Assembly (NCBI GenBank): GCA_943704415.1
Contig: CALSCO010001185.1
Location: 1-42,403, forward strand
Length of the DNA: 42,403 nucleotides
Direction: 5' to 3'
Origin: Parvularia atlantis
Taxonomy: Eukaryota > Opisthokonta > Rotosphaerida
Notes under the pieces: generated by a model
Told to the model about the DNA's origin: nothing
The model's database searches: none
Seen by the model: the letters and a program-made list of their open reading frames with translations, nothing else
Made by a program: the position numbers and the translations under genes
Part shown: positions 29,180 to 41,386 of the stretch, piece after piece
Position numbering within the stretch: position 1 is the first letter of the stretch
Layout of the letters: every line of letters begins with the position of its first letter

Positions 29180-30818
29180 ATGTGCGCGCACGTCTACCAC
29201 GAGGCGGCCTGGGTGCTCGACGCGCTCGGGCAGCGGCGCGCGGCGCTCAAGGTGCGTTCCGTGCGCGCGCCACAGGATCATGCCGATCCGCTGACGGCGT
29301 TGGTCGTCGCGAAGACGCTCGTGCACGCGCCCGAGGTCACTGAGAAGCGCAAGGTGTACGCGCTGGTAACGCAGACGCTCAAGTACCGCGCGGTGCTGCA
29401 GGACGTGCTGGCGGCGGCCGGGTGGGCCGCGACGCCCGAGGGCCGGCGCACGCGCCCGTCGCTCGCGCTCGTCCTCGCGCACGATCTGCTCGTGAGCGGG
29501 CGCGGCGTCCAGTGCGGCGGACCGCTTAAGACCGCCCTCGCGCCGCACCGTGCCCGCCTCCGCGCCGAACTCTCGCGCATCCTCGTGCGCCGCCACGCGC
29601 GCGCCGTGGACGAGCTGCTCCCACCCGAGCTGCGCGACCCCGCCTGGATCCCGCGCTGGGTCCGCGTCAACGCCCTGCGCGCGCGCTCGCGTCAGGACGT
29701 GCTCGACCGCCTCGCGCGCGACGGCTGGCGCACGGTCGACCCGGCCGTGACGCCGCTCGACGCCCTTACGGGTGCCGGCGGCCAGTGGGCGCGCGCAGAC
29801 GATCTCCTGCCTGAGCTGCTCGCGCTGCCGCCCGCGGCCGACCTGCACGAGCACCCGTGGTACCTCGACGGCACGCTCGTGCTGCAGGACAAGGCCTCGT
29901 GCCTGCCCGCGGCCGCGCTCGGCGTGTCACCGGCGACGCGCCACGCGATCGACGCCTGCGCCGCGCCCGGCAACAAGGCACGCGCGCGTCTGCAACGCGT
30001 CGACGCCCGCCGGCTGATAGACCGCGCGGCGGCGCAGACCAGCCACCTCGCGGCGCTCATGGGTAACCGCGGGCGCATCTCGGCGTTCGACACGGACGCG
30101 CGGCGGCTGGCGCTGCTGCGGACGCTGACGGCGCGCGCGGGCGCGACCAACATCGTCGCGACGCACAAGAGCTTCCTCGACGTCGACCCGCGCGACGCGA
30201 CGTACGTCGACGTCACCCACATCCTGCTCGACCCGTCGTGCTCCGGCTCGGGCATAGTCGCGCGGCTGGACGAGCTGGTCGACGGCGGCGGCGACGAGCA
30301 CGACGACGCGGCCGACAGCGCCGAGGACCGCCTCACCGCGCTGGCCGCGTTCCAGACCGCCGCGCTCAAGCACGCCCTCGCCTTCCCGGCCGTGCAGCGC
30401 GTGGTCTACTCGACGTGCTCGGTGCACCAGCGCGAGAACGAGGACGTGGTGCGAGCGGTGCTCGAGTCGCCCGAGGGCGCGGGCTTCGGCCTCGTGCGCG
30501 TCTTTCCCGAGTGGCCGCGGTGCGTCGCCCGGGCGATCTACATTTGCGCACGGAAGTCTGAGCGCTTGCGATCGCAGACGCGGCCTGCCCGTGTTTGCCG
30601 GCGCCGAGTGCTGCCTGCGCACCGTGCCGCGCGAGGACCACATAATCGGTTTCTTTGTCGCGCTCTTTGAGCGGCGCGACGGCAACGGCGGATTGCTAGC
30701 GGGCAAGCGGGCGGCCGACGACCCCGGGCACGCGCCCGCCAAAAAGCGCCACCGCGCGGGCAAGAAAAACAAGAGGAAGAACAAGCACCCAGATGTAAAC
30801 AATGCAAGCAGTTTGTAG
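29180..30818 (+). CDS. NSUN5-like rRNA (cytosine-C5) methyltransferase
   Basis: Four exons (29180-29251, 29315-29977, 30038-30519, 30578-30818) encode 485 residues. The protein shows YHEAAWVLDALGQRRAALK, VYALVTQTLKYRAVLQDVL, RWVRVNALRARS, LQDKASCLPAAALGV, the SAM motif DACAAPGNKTSHLAALMG, HILLDPSCSGSG with the catalytic Cys of motif IV, and VVYSTCSVHQRENEDVV with the release Cys of motif VI. NSUN5/Rcm1 methylates one cytosine of 25S/28S rRNA. The second intron (29978-30037) needs a GC donor (GCACGCGCG) and splits GNK from TSH exactly where the family is contiguous. The C-terminus is Lys/Arg-rich, as expected for nucleolar targeting. An out-of-frame ATG lies at 29155. Confidence 0.93.
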
Positions 30819-30827
30819 CAGCAGTAT

Positions 30828-33800
30828 CTAGTCCGACTGCCAGCCGGACTCGTCCTCTTCGTCGGCCTCGGCCTCGCCGACGTTCTTGACGTAGCCCATC
30901 TGACGGCACACGTCAGGGCAGGCCGCCCGCACTGGTCACAGCAGGGGCGCACCTGCGCACGCAGGCCCGAGATTTGGTTGAACAGCTGGCTCATGTCGAA
31001 CGCCGACGGGCCGTTGTTGGTCGGCCGCGGGCGCGGCTCGACCGTGACCTGCGCCGTCGCGTCAGCACTGCGTGGCGGCCACTGGCAGCGCAGGCGCACC
31101 TTCTTCAGTCGGTCGCGCCCGCCGGTGCTGATGTCGCGCAGCAGGTCGTTGCGCGACCCGGCCGGCACCGCGGGCGACGTCGGCACACTCTCGGGCTCGT
31201 CATCGGCCGTCGGCACCGCGTACGCCCGCATCGACGCACTAGGTGCCCGCCCGCCCGCACCCGGCCCGGGTGGCGGTGGCGGCGGCGGCGGTGGCGGGGC
31301 GCCGGGTGCGCTGGTTACAGTAGCCGGCGCTGGTCCCGGCGGCGGAGGTGGCGGTGGCGGTGGCGGCGGTGGCGCGCCAGAGGCAGCGGGCTGCGGTGTC
31401 GGCGTGGGTGTCGGCGTGGGCGTGGGCGTGGGCGTGGGCGTGGGCGTCGCTGCCGGCGTGAAGAAGCCACTATGCGCAAACACGCAGCGATCAGGCCTGA
31501 CCGGTGCATCGGCGCGCCACGCACTTGGCCGCCGTTGTGCTCGGCTTACTGGCTGCCTTACTGGACACTGAACCGGCCTTGCTGCGCGCCTGCGAGCCGG
31601 CGGTGGCCGGCTTCGGCTGCGGGGGCGGCTGCTTGACGATCACGTCCTTGGCCACTGCGACCGTGGCACGCGTGAGCACACCGGCGATCCGCGAGCGACA
31701 CAGCAGCACCTGCGCGTGCCGAGTCGTCGTCGTCAGCCGAGTACGCCGCGAGCTTGGACACGGTGCGCTGGTCGGAAGACGTCACGGCCAGGCGCTCGAC
31801 CTCGTACGCGTTGCCGACCGACGAGCGCAGTTCCACACGCCCGTCCAACCGGTCCAGCTCAGCCTGTAGCGTGCAGGAGCGTCAGCGCATGGCGGACCGG
31901 ACAGCCGGCGCGCACCAGGCTCTCGTCCAGCGTTGACACGACGGCCTGCGCGTACAGGCGCCAGCACACGACGAACGAGCGCAGGATGATCTTCATCTCG
32001 AGCGCGCGGTTCGCGAAGAACAGCTGCGTAACGGCAGCGGCAGGTGAGGCGGCGCGCTGAGGGCCGCAGCTAGAGCGGGCGTACCTCGCATTCGGTTAGG
32101 AACTGGTCAAAGACGACGTCGAGGTTCTCGAGGTGCTGCTGGTACACCTGGTCAGCCGCGAGCTCGGCCGCGACGAGCTCGGCGAGCTGCGGGCGACGCA
32201 GTCAGAGCAGGGCGCGGCTGGGCTTAGGCCTGCCGCACCTCCTCCTCCAATAGCGGCTTGACGGTGCTGGCGTGCGCGCGCGCGATCTGGTACTGCTTGT
32301 GCGAGACAAAGTTTTGGCGCCACACCTCGAGCGGGCGGTACTGCGCGTGAGTTGCGTCAGCAGCGCGATTCGGGCACGCGTTGCGTGCACCTCATTGCTC
32401 TCGAAGGTGCGCACAAAGTGGTAGAACTCGGACACGCAGTTCATGTAGTCGCCCAGCGCGTCCGCGAACGACTCGTCGCGCAGGGCGATGTGCTGCAGGC
32501 GGACCTCAGCGGCGGAGCGGGACGCATCAGTTTGCGCACCTCCATGTTCCACGCCGCGAGGCGCTTCATGTCCATGTGCAGCTTGCCCATCGCGTCCATC
32601 AGCGTCTCGGATACACCGGGGGAGGCGACCTCCTCGAGCTTGCGCAGGGCCTCGAAGCGCACGCCGAGCTCGCCGGTGTAGTAGCTGTGTAGCGCGGGCG
32701 CAGGTATGAGGGACGCGAGGGGCAGCTGCTGCAGCAACGGCGTGCGCACTTTTTAGACATCTGCTCGTCGTTGAGGCGCATGCGCGTGCGGTCGAGGATC
32801 ATGAGGCTGCGCTTGAACTGCGCCAGGTACATCTTGACGGCGTTGATGAACAGCGGCTGGTCGATCGCGCTCAGGTCGTGCTTGAGCTCCGTCAGGCCGA
32901 TCTGGCGCAAGTATCTGCCGCGCGCATGCCCGTCAGCCGCGCGCCAGACGCCAGCACACGCGGGCGCACTTGGCCAGGCCCCACACGCCCTGGTTCGGCA
33001 CCTCGACCGCCATCGCCGCCTTCTGGGCCTTGAAGTCGGCCTGGATGACCTTGCTGGCGGCGTCTGCGCGCGCCGCAGTAAGCTGCTGCTACCACTGCCA
33101 GACGCACCGATGCGTCCGCACCGATCTTCTTCATGCCCTCCTGGAAGTCGGCGTTCGAGCGCGCCGAGAGGAAGTGGATGACGGCGTTGTGCGTGCCAAC
33201 GTGCGGGTTCTCGCGCACGCGGTTGAGCAGGCGCTGCAGCGCCTTCTGCCGCTTGAAGATGAAGCGCTGGTGCGAGGCGCGTGAGTGCCGCGTGGCAGGC
33301 GGGGGCGCGCACCTCCTCAAAGCGGCCAAACATCTGCTTGGGCGGCATCGGCGGCAGGAACACCCACGGCAGCTGCTTCTTGAGCTGCGGTGGAGGGCGC
33401 GTGAGACCGCATGTTGCTGGACGCCGCGAGAGAGCGCACCGTCTCGTGCAGCCACAGGAAGTAGCTGTAGCGCCGGCGCACGGCGATACCGGACGCTGCG
33501 CGCGCCGTCAGCCGCGCCTGCCGCGTTCAGCCGCGCCGCACCGTAGTCGGTGATCTGGTAGCTGATGTACTTGAACCAGTTGCCGCCCGTGACGGGGTTA
33601 TGCACGCGTAGGCTGCGCTCGGGCACAATCTCGTGCACCTGGCCCGTCGCGATCGCTCCGCGTCAGGCGCCGCGCGCCATCGACCTCGCGTCCGCTCGCC
33701 GCACCAGCCGCTCGGCCAGCGACGGCCCCTGCGGGCCCTGGTGCCGCTCCTTGACCTTTTCGTCGCGCTCGCGCACGACAGCGTACCAGCGCTGCAGCAG

Positions 33801-34344
33801 CACCTGCCCGCGCGGCGCTGGCGTTGCGCACGTCGCGCGTGAGACGCGCCCGCAGAGACAGCGAGGGAGACGCGACGCACACTCGGCTTCAAAGTCGGCC
33901 GCCTGCAGCGCGCGCTTGAGCTCCTCGTACGTCTGCGGGTCGGCGCTGACGGCCGCGAGGGCCACGGCGGCGGGCGCGGGCGCCGACGTGGGCGAGGCGG
34001 CGGGCGTGCTCGGCTTGGCAGGCCGCGCGGGCCCGAAGATCGCGCTCTCCTCGCTCGCGGACGCCTCGGCGCGCTGCGTCGACGCCGGTGGCTGCTGCCG
34101 TGCCGGTGCCGGTGCCGGTGCCGCTGCCGGTGCCGCTGCCGCTGCCGGTGCCGCTGAGCGGGTGTCACACGGTGCAAGCCGCTCAGCATGTGCGCGCGGT
34201 CAACGCACCCCGCGTCGTCGCTGACGCCGCCGCGCCGCCCCCGCCGACGACGCGCCCGGCCACCGCCGGCACGCTCTTGTCGACCGTCTGGACCTTGCGC
34301 AGGCGTGCGCCCGACTGGATCGAGGCCTGCAGCGCGCTGTTCAT
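30828..34344 (-). CDS. Sorting nexin-WASP fusion: WH2-PX-BAR-polyproline-WH2-CA
   Basis: Nineteen exons fit one 847-residue frame with every phase consistent. Residues 3-20 form a WH2 motif (LQASIQSGARLRKV). A Pro/Ala linker and helix follow. The PX domain (about 175-297) has WFKYISYQIT, the phosphoinositide motif RRRYSYF (213-219), FLPPMPPKQMFGRFEERF and LNRVRENPHVGTHNAVIHFL, closest in feel to SNX9/18/33. A helical BAR/Vps5-like region spans about 298-574 (YLRQIGLTELKHDLSAID, YYTGELGVRFEALRKLEEV, RPLEVWRQNFVSHKQYQIAR). Then come a Lys/Ser-rich linker, TP repeats and polyproline (about 673-750). A second WH2 is RNDLLRDISTGGRDRLKKV (775-793). A connector-like helix (MSQLFNQISGLRAQMGYV) and an acidic end EADEEDESGWQSD with the typical Trp complete a VCA. 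Inferred role: membrane-recruited Arp2/3 activation. Confidence 0.87.
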
Positions 34345-34502
34345 CTCGGGAGTTGCCCCGGTACACTCAAAATGATGTTAGTGAGGGAACTTGATCTCAA
34401 CTGTTTCGATCTTCGGTAACTGAGCTCACGCCATCGAGGGCGCGCACTCACAAGCAGGGGCCGCACCACGGGCGCGCCGCCAAGAACACAGACACGGCAC
34501 GC
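34345..34502 (-). promoter_or_regulatory. Upstream region of the sorting nexin-WASP gene
   Basis: This 158-bp gap separates the SAHH stop from the fusion gene's start on the same strand. About 34370-34430 is clearly AT-richer than its surroundings and includes AAAATGATGTTAGTG and GTTTCGATCTTCGG. That contrast is seen at other promoters here. No defined element can be assigned. Confidence 0.35.
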
Positions 34503-36289
<1,787 letters not shown>

Positions 36290-36501
36290 CTCGTGTGCTG
36301 CTGGCGGAGGGACGAAGAGTTGGGGGCGTGTGAAGCCGGGGTGAAAGTGGCGCCATGTGGCCGCGCGCACGTGGCCGGCGGTGCCCCTCGAGCTGCAGCT
36401 CATGTTTCGGGGCTGGGCCGCGAAACCCGAGCTGCCAGCCCGCCGTAGGGAAGGGCACAGTCAGGTCTCTTTTCCTTCTCTGTCCCGGACCGCGCACAGC
36501 C
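36290..36501. promoter_or_regulatory. Divergent promoter between SAHH and RPS11, with a pyrimidine tract
   Basis: 212 bp with no gene. Near the RPS11 side lies CTCTTTTCCTTCTCTGTC (about 36468-36485), 17 nt before the ATG. It resembles the 5' terminal oligopyrimidine tracts at ribosomal-protein transcription starts in other eukaryotes. The SAHH side has no recognisable element. Confidence 0.4.
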
Positions 36502-37344
36502 ATGCAGGCCGAGCTGCAGCAGGTGCGTCGCCGTGCGGCTGCCGCGGCGCGTCCCGGCGGGATCGTGGCGCGGGGCGGGCGGTCGAGGGCGTGGCGACGG
36601 CGCGACGTGCGCGACCGCGGAGCGTCGACGGCGCTGCAGGCGTCTTTCCCCCCCCCCCCCTCTCACGTCTTGCCTCGCTCGCCCGCGTGCGCCTTGTCTG
36701 CTCACGAGCGCGCACGTCGCTGCAGACCGAGCGTGCGTACCAGAAGCAGGAGGCCGTCTTCCAGAACTCGAAGTCGGCGCTGCTCAAGAAGACCAAGACC
36801 GGCCGCTGGGTCAAGAACGTCGGCCTCGGCTTCAAGACGCCGCGCGAGGTGCGCGCACGCACGCGCCCGGCACACCCGTCGGCGCGGTGGCCAACACACC
36901 TGCGCGCGCGTGCGTGCGCGTGTGTTTTTCCAGGCGATCGAGGGCACGTACGTCGACAAGAAGTGCCCGTTCACCGGCAACGTGTCGATCCGCGGCGCCA
37001 TCCTCTCGGGTACGGTCGCGTCCAACAAGATGAAGAACACGATCACCGTCCGCCGCGAGGTGCGGCCCCGGCGTCGCGAGGCCGTGCGCCCGGGCCCACA
37101 GGCAGTATCGCTGACACCGCCCGCGGCGCATGCGGCGCAGTACCTGCACTACGTGCGCAAGTACAACCGCTACGAGAAGCGCCACAAGAAGCTCTCGGCG
37201 CACCTCTCGCCCGCGTTCCGCGTGGAGGAGGGCGACACGGTCACGGTGGGCCAGTGCCGGCCGCTGTCGAAGACCGTGCGCTTCAACGTGCTCAAGGTCG
37301 ACAAGAAGCAGAGCGCCGCGAGCAAGAAGTTCCAGAAGTTCTGA
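36502..37344 (+). CDS. RPS11: 40S ribosomal protein S11 (uS17)
   Basis: Four exons (36502-36522, 36726-36848, 36934-37059, 37141-37344) encode 157 residues, the standard length. It reads [100 protein letters not shown] and [13 protein letters not shown], ending KKFQKF. uS17 is a primary 16S/18S rRNA-binding protein of the small subunit. The first exon holds only seven codons and is followed by a 203-nt intron, a layout common in ribosomal-protein genes. Intron 2 ends in a rare T-rich tract (TGTTTTTCCAG). Confidence 0.97.
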   Translation: MQAELQQVRRRAAAAARPGGIVARGGRSRAWRRRDVRDRGASTALQASFPPPPSHVLPRSPACALSAHERARRCRPSVRTRSRRPSSRTRSRRCSRRPRPAAGSRTSASASRRRARCAHARARHTRRRGGQHTCARVRARVFFQAIEGTYVDKKCPFTGNVSIRGAILSGTVASNKMKNTITVRREVRPRRREAVRPGPQAVSLTPPAAHAAQYLHYVRKYNRYEKRHKKLSAHLSPAFRVEEGDTVTVGQCRPLSKTVRFNVLKVDKKQSAASKKFQKF

Positions 37345-37491
37345 GCTCTCTGCGCTTGCGCGCCTCCCCCCCCAATCACCACCACCCTGCTGGACGCGTG
37401 TGCGCGTGTCGCTGTGTGGTGTGAACCGGTGCAGCGTGGGACAACCCCCTCGAAACAAGACCGTTCAAGCCTTGTGCTGTTGTCGTCAATA

Positions 37492-40400
37492 ATGGCACGC
37501 GACGACCTTGAGGGCCTGCTCGCGCCGCGCCTCGACGACGGCGGCGACCACGCCAGCGCGCACTACATGCGCCGCTCGCGCCCGGCGCCGCCGACGTGGG
37601 TCGCGCTGGCGATCTACGCGCTCGTGGTGCGCCGCGCGCCCCGCAACGGCCGCCGCCGCGACGGCGGCTCACGCGGCGCCGCGTCGCACACCGCAGGGCG
37701 CGTATGTCGCCGTGCTCTTCAGCGGCGTCCTGCTCGCGCAGCTCCCGTCCAACGTCGTCCCGCCCAACCCGCCCGCGCCCGTTTCGCTTGTCGACTTTAG
37801 CGAGACGCGCGCCGCCGCGACGCTCGGCGCGCTCGTCGAAGTGGCGCTCGCGGCGTCGCGTGTCGTGCGCCCCGACGGCAACCTTGGCATCGCCGGTGCG
37901 GCCACCTGCGCTGCCTCGTCCAGCCTGACTAGCACGCGCGCGCCGGCCAGGCCGCCTGAGCACGACGGACGCGATCGTGCGCGCCGCCGACCTGCTGCAG
38001 GCCGAGCTCAAGGAGCTGCAGGCGACGTACCCCGACCTCGGGCTCGAGGTCGACCGGACGAGCTCGGCGGGCGTGCGCTCGTTCGCAGACCAGGTGTGCG
38101 CGCACGCACAGCATGAGGGGCGGCTGACGAGAGCGCGCGCGCACGGCAGGCCTACGTGATCGCCTACACCGACGTCGTCAACGTTGTGGCGCGCCTGCCC
38201 GGCCGCAACGGCCCCGACGACCGCGCCGTGCTGCTGTCGGCGCACTACGACAGCACGCACTGGTCGCCCGGCGCGTCCGCCAACGCCGCCTCGGTCGCCA
38301 CCGCGGTCGAGGTCCTGCGCACGCTAATGGCGCGGGCCGCCGCCGGCGACGTGCTCAACGCGACGGTCATCGTGCTCTTTGACGACTCGAAGGAGGCCGG
38401 TGCGCGGGCGCGCTAGGCTGCAGTGACACGCCTAACATGCACACATGCGTTGCAGACCTACTCGGCATCGACGCCTTCTCGACGCACCCGTGGTTCCCGC
38501 AGATCGCGACCTACGTCAACATGGTGCGAGCACGACCGCGCGCGCGACCGCACGCGCCGCGCCTCAACGTGTTGCCGCAGAACTCGCTCGGCGGCTGGGG
38601 CCGCCCGCTGCTCACGCAGCTCGGCCCGGGCAATGACTGGCTCGCGTCGGTCTACAAGAGCACGGTGCCGTACGCCGAGGCGTCGGTCATCGGCACCGAG
38701 CTGTTTGAGGTCTCGCCGTCGTTCACCAACTTCAACGTGCGCCGCCCACGCACGCGCGCGCGTGCGTGCGACGGCACGGCTGACACGCGTGCGCTCGCAG
38801 GACTTTGCCGAGACCGGCGTGCCCGGCATCGGTGCGGCGACGTGGTGCTGTGGCGACGGCAGCGCTCACGACGGCGCCGCGCAGAGTTTGACCTGTACCG
38901 CAACGGCTACATCTACAATACGGGCCTGGACACGCTCGACACGTACCAGAACGGGACGCTGTACGTCTACGGCCAGAACGTGCTTGCGTACCTGAGCGGG
39001 TGCGCGCCCTCGTGTGTGTGTGTGTGTGCCTCGCATCGCGCTGACGCCGCTGTTCAGCGTGGTCGCCGCGCACGAGTTTTACGCGCTTGAGCGGCTCACG
39101 GCGAGCCAAAATCGCACGACGGCGACGTACTACGACGTGCTGCTGGGCCCGGTCGTCGCCTACGCGCCCACGACGGCGATCGTGCGTGCGCCCGCGCCTG
39201 CGCCCGCGTTTGGTGCTGACGACGACGACGGCGAACAGGCGCTGACGTCGATGAGCGCGGTGCTCACGCTCATCATCTTCGCCGCGGGCCTGTACCTGTA
39301 CACGCGCCAGAGCCGCCTGCCGGTGTTGGACCGCATCGCGGGCATCTCGATCCAGATGCTGTTCTCAGTCATCTTCATCGGCTTTGACGTCTTTGTGAGC
39401 GTGCTGATGGCGGCCGCGTTTGGGTGCGCGTGAGCGTGCTCGCGCCTGTGGAGGGCTGACGCGCCGGGCCACGAACGCAAAGCGTCATCCTCGACCAGGT
39501 CAACCCGCTTGCCTGGTATGCCAACGTGCCCATCGGCGTCTTTGCCATCGCCGCCTGGGCCGTCGTCTGCTCCAACTTTTTCCTGCTCGCGCACGCGTCG
39601 GGCCTGCACTGGGTGCGTGTGCGGGCACAAACGTGTGGCGGGGATGCTCACGGACCTGGTGCCAGTTCCGCTGGCCGCTCTGGAACCGCGGCTACGGCGG
39701 CGCGGTCGTGCCGAACGAGGTGCTCGTGGCCTGCTCGGTTCAGATCATCTTCACTGCGATCATGATTATACTCACGGCTGGTGGCTGGGGCGCGGCGTAT
39801 CTGCCGTTCTGGTGCGTGGCGTGGTCGGCCTTGAGTTGGCTCACGCGCGCGGCACGCAGGTACTGCATGAGCTTCAACGTGGCGGCGCTCGGCGCGGTCA
39901 TCTACTTTGGCGCGACGTCGTCGCCCGACACCGTGCGGCCCAACTACGACGCGGTGGCGCACGAGGATACGTGCGTACCGCACGCGCTGCCACGGCCGTC
40001 TCATGTGCGCTGATCCCACCTGCGTCCGCAGCAACGACGACGTCTGGGGCAGCGCGAGCAAGGTCATCAACGCCCCCGACACCTCCGAGCGCGTCTCGAC
40101 GTTCCCGTACCCCGCGCAGACGGCCGCGTCGCTCACCCGCCGGGACCGCGTCGCGTGGACGCTGTTCTACGTCACGTGGACCATCTTCCCGACGCTGCTC
40201 ACGCTCAACCTGGCCTACAGCAGCACGTTCAGCATCGTGCCCGTGCTCGCGCGGCTGGGCGTGCCCCAGGGCGGCACGTACCTCGGCCTGTTTGTCGGCA
40301 TCATCTACGGCCTGTTTGCGGTGGCCGTGACGGCGCCGTGGTTCGCGCTGCAGCAGCGCTACCAGCACCGCTCCGTGCTCTCGGCCATCCTCGCGACGGG

Positions 40401-41386
40401 CGCGCTCATCGCGCTGCTCGTGGGCATGTTTGCCGTCGCGCCGTTCACCGACGCACGCCCGCGCCAAGTCGAGGTCACGCACTACACCCGCCTCGACTAC
40501 AACAACGAGACCGCGTCGCAGTCTTTCATCACGCTCTCGGCGCCCAACCCGGGCCGGCTGAGCGACGTGCGTTTTTCCCTCCGCTGCTGCCGCGCGGCAC
40601 GGACCGCTGACGTTGCGCCGCACGCCCCATGGCAGATCACCAACGAGATGAGCGCCTACACCGCCTGGAACGCGTGCACCGTGCCGCAGTACCGCTTCCT
40701 GCTCAGCGACGGCCTGTGCCTGGGCCGCGTGGACGTCGTGAAGCCCAACGTGACCACGCCGACGCTGCGCAAGCTCGGTGCGCCGCACCACGTTGTCCCG
40801 TGTGCCGCCGCAGCCCGCTGACTGTGCACGGCGCGCGCGCGCGCGCAGGCTCGGCCATCATCAACGGCGTGTGGGAGGTCGAGCTCGAGCTCGCCGCGCC
40901 CGACGCCTCAGCCATCCTCTTCCGCTTCACCGGCGACCTCGTCGGGTGGTCGCTCGTCGCGCCGGTGCGCACCCGACACGTGCGCCTTTTTCACGCTGAC
41001 CTCACCGTAGATCCCACCGCCTGGCCCGCTTGGCACCTACATCGCCGGCTACAACGTGCGTGCCCGCCCGCGCACGCCGACCCCGGGCCGCGCACTCAAC
41101 GCACGCGCACGCACAGTTCCCCGGCTACATCGAGGTCAAGGAGGGGCGCGCGATCCTCATCCGCTCGCGCGCCGACGTGCAGCAGCTCACGCTGCGGTTC
41201 GACGTCGGCACGGCCACCTCGGCCGGCATCGCGTTCGAGCTCTGGAGCAACGTGCGCGCGGTCTCGCCTCTTCAGCAGGCCGTGATCGACGACCTGCCGA
41301 GCTGGGCCGCGGTCTGGGGCAAGAGCAACGTACCCGGGCCGATCGTGACAGTGCTGGCGGGCGCGCTCTCGAGTGCGGCGCCGTGA
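37492..41386 (+). CDS. ERMP1/Vps70-like M28 membrane protein, probably catalytically dead
   Basis: Seventeen exons splice to 985 residues with consistent phases. One N-terminal membrane span (WVALAIYALVGAYVAVLFSG) precedes an M28 zinc-peptidase fold (about 60-360: VIAYTDVVNVVARLPGR, AVLLSAHYDSTHWSPGAS, HPWFPQIATYV, RNGYIYNTGLDTLDTYQNG). About nine further spans (such as LTLIIFAAGLYLYTR, MLFSVIFIGFDVFVSVLMA and QIIFTAIMIILTAGGWGAAY) and a C-terminal luminal domain follow. This is the ERMP1/Felix-ina layout of the ER membrane. Of the metal/catalytic positions only His191 and Glu241 remain. The bridging Asp is Ala203, the catalytic Glu is Lys240, the next ligand is Asn266 and the last His is Asn339. 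A non-proteolytic role is inferred. Confidence 0.87.

Noticed and set aside
29155-29343. ATG at 29155 as the NSUN5 start
   Set aside because: It is out of frame with the conserved protein and ends after 62 codons. The in-frame ATG at 29180 gives the expected N-terminus.
29927-31483. Long minus-strand frame continuing the VCA tail for several hundred residues past 30828
   Set aside because: It reads through two real introns and the NSUN5 gene antisense. The spliced frame ends naturally at EDESGWQSD with TAG.
31525-34344. Reading 31-34 kb as CYFIP/SRA1 next to a separate WAVE gene
   Set aside because: The residues match a PX domain (RRY, PPxPPK), not CYFIP, and phases run without break into the proline/VCA exons, so one fusion gene explains the region better.
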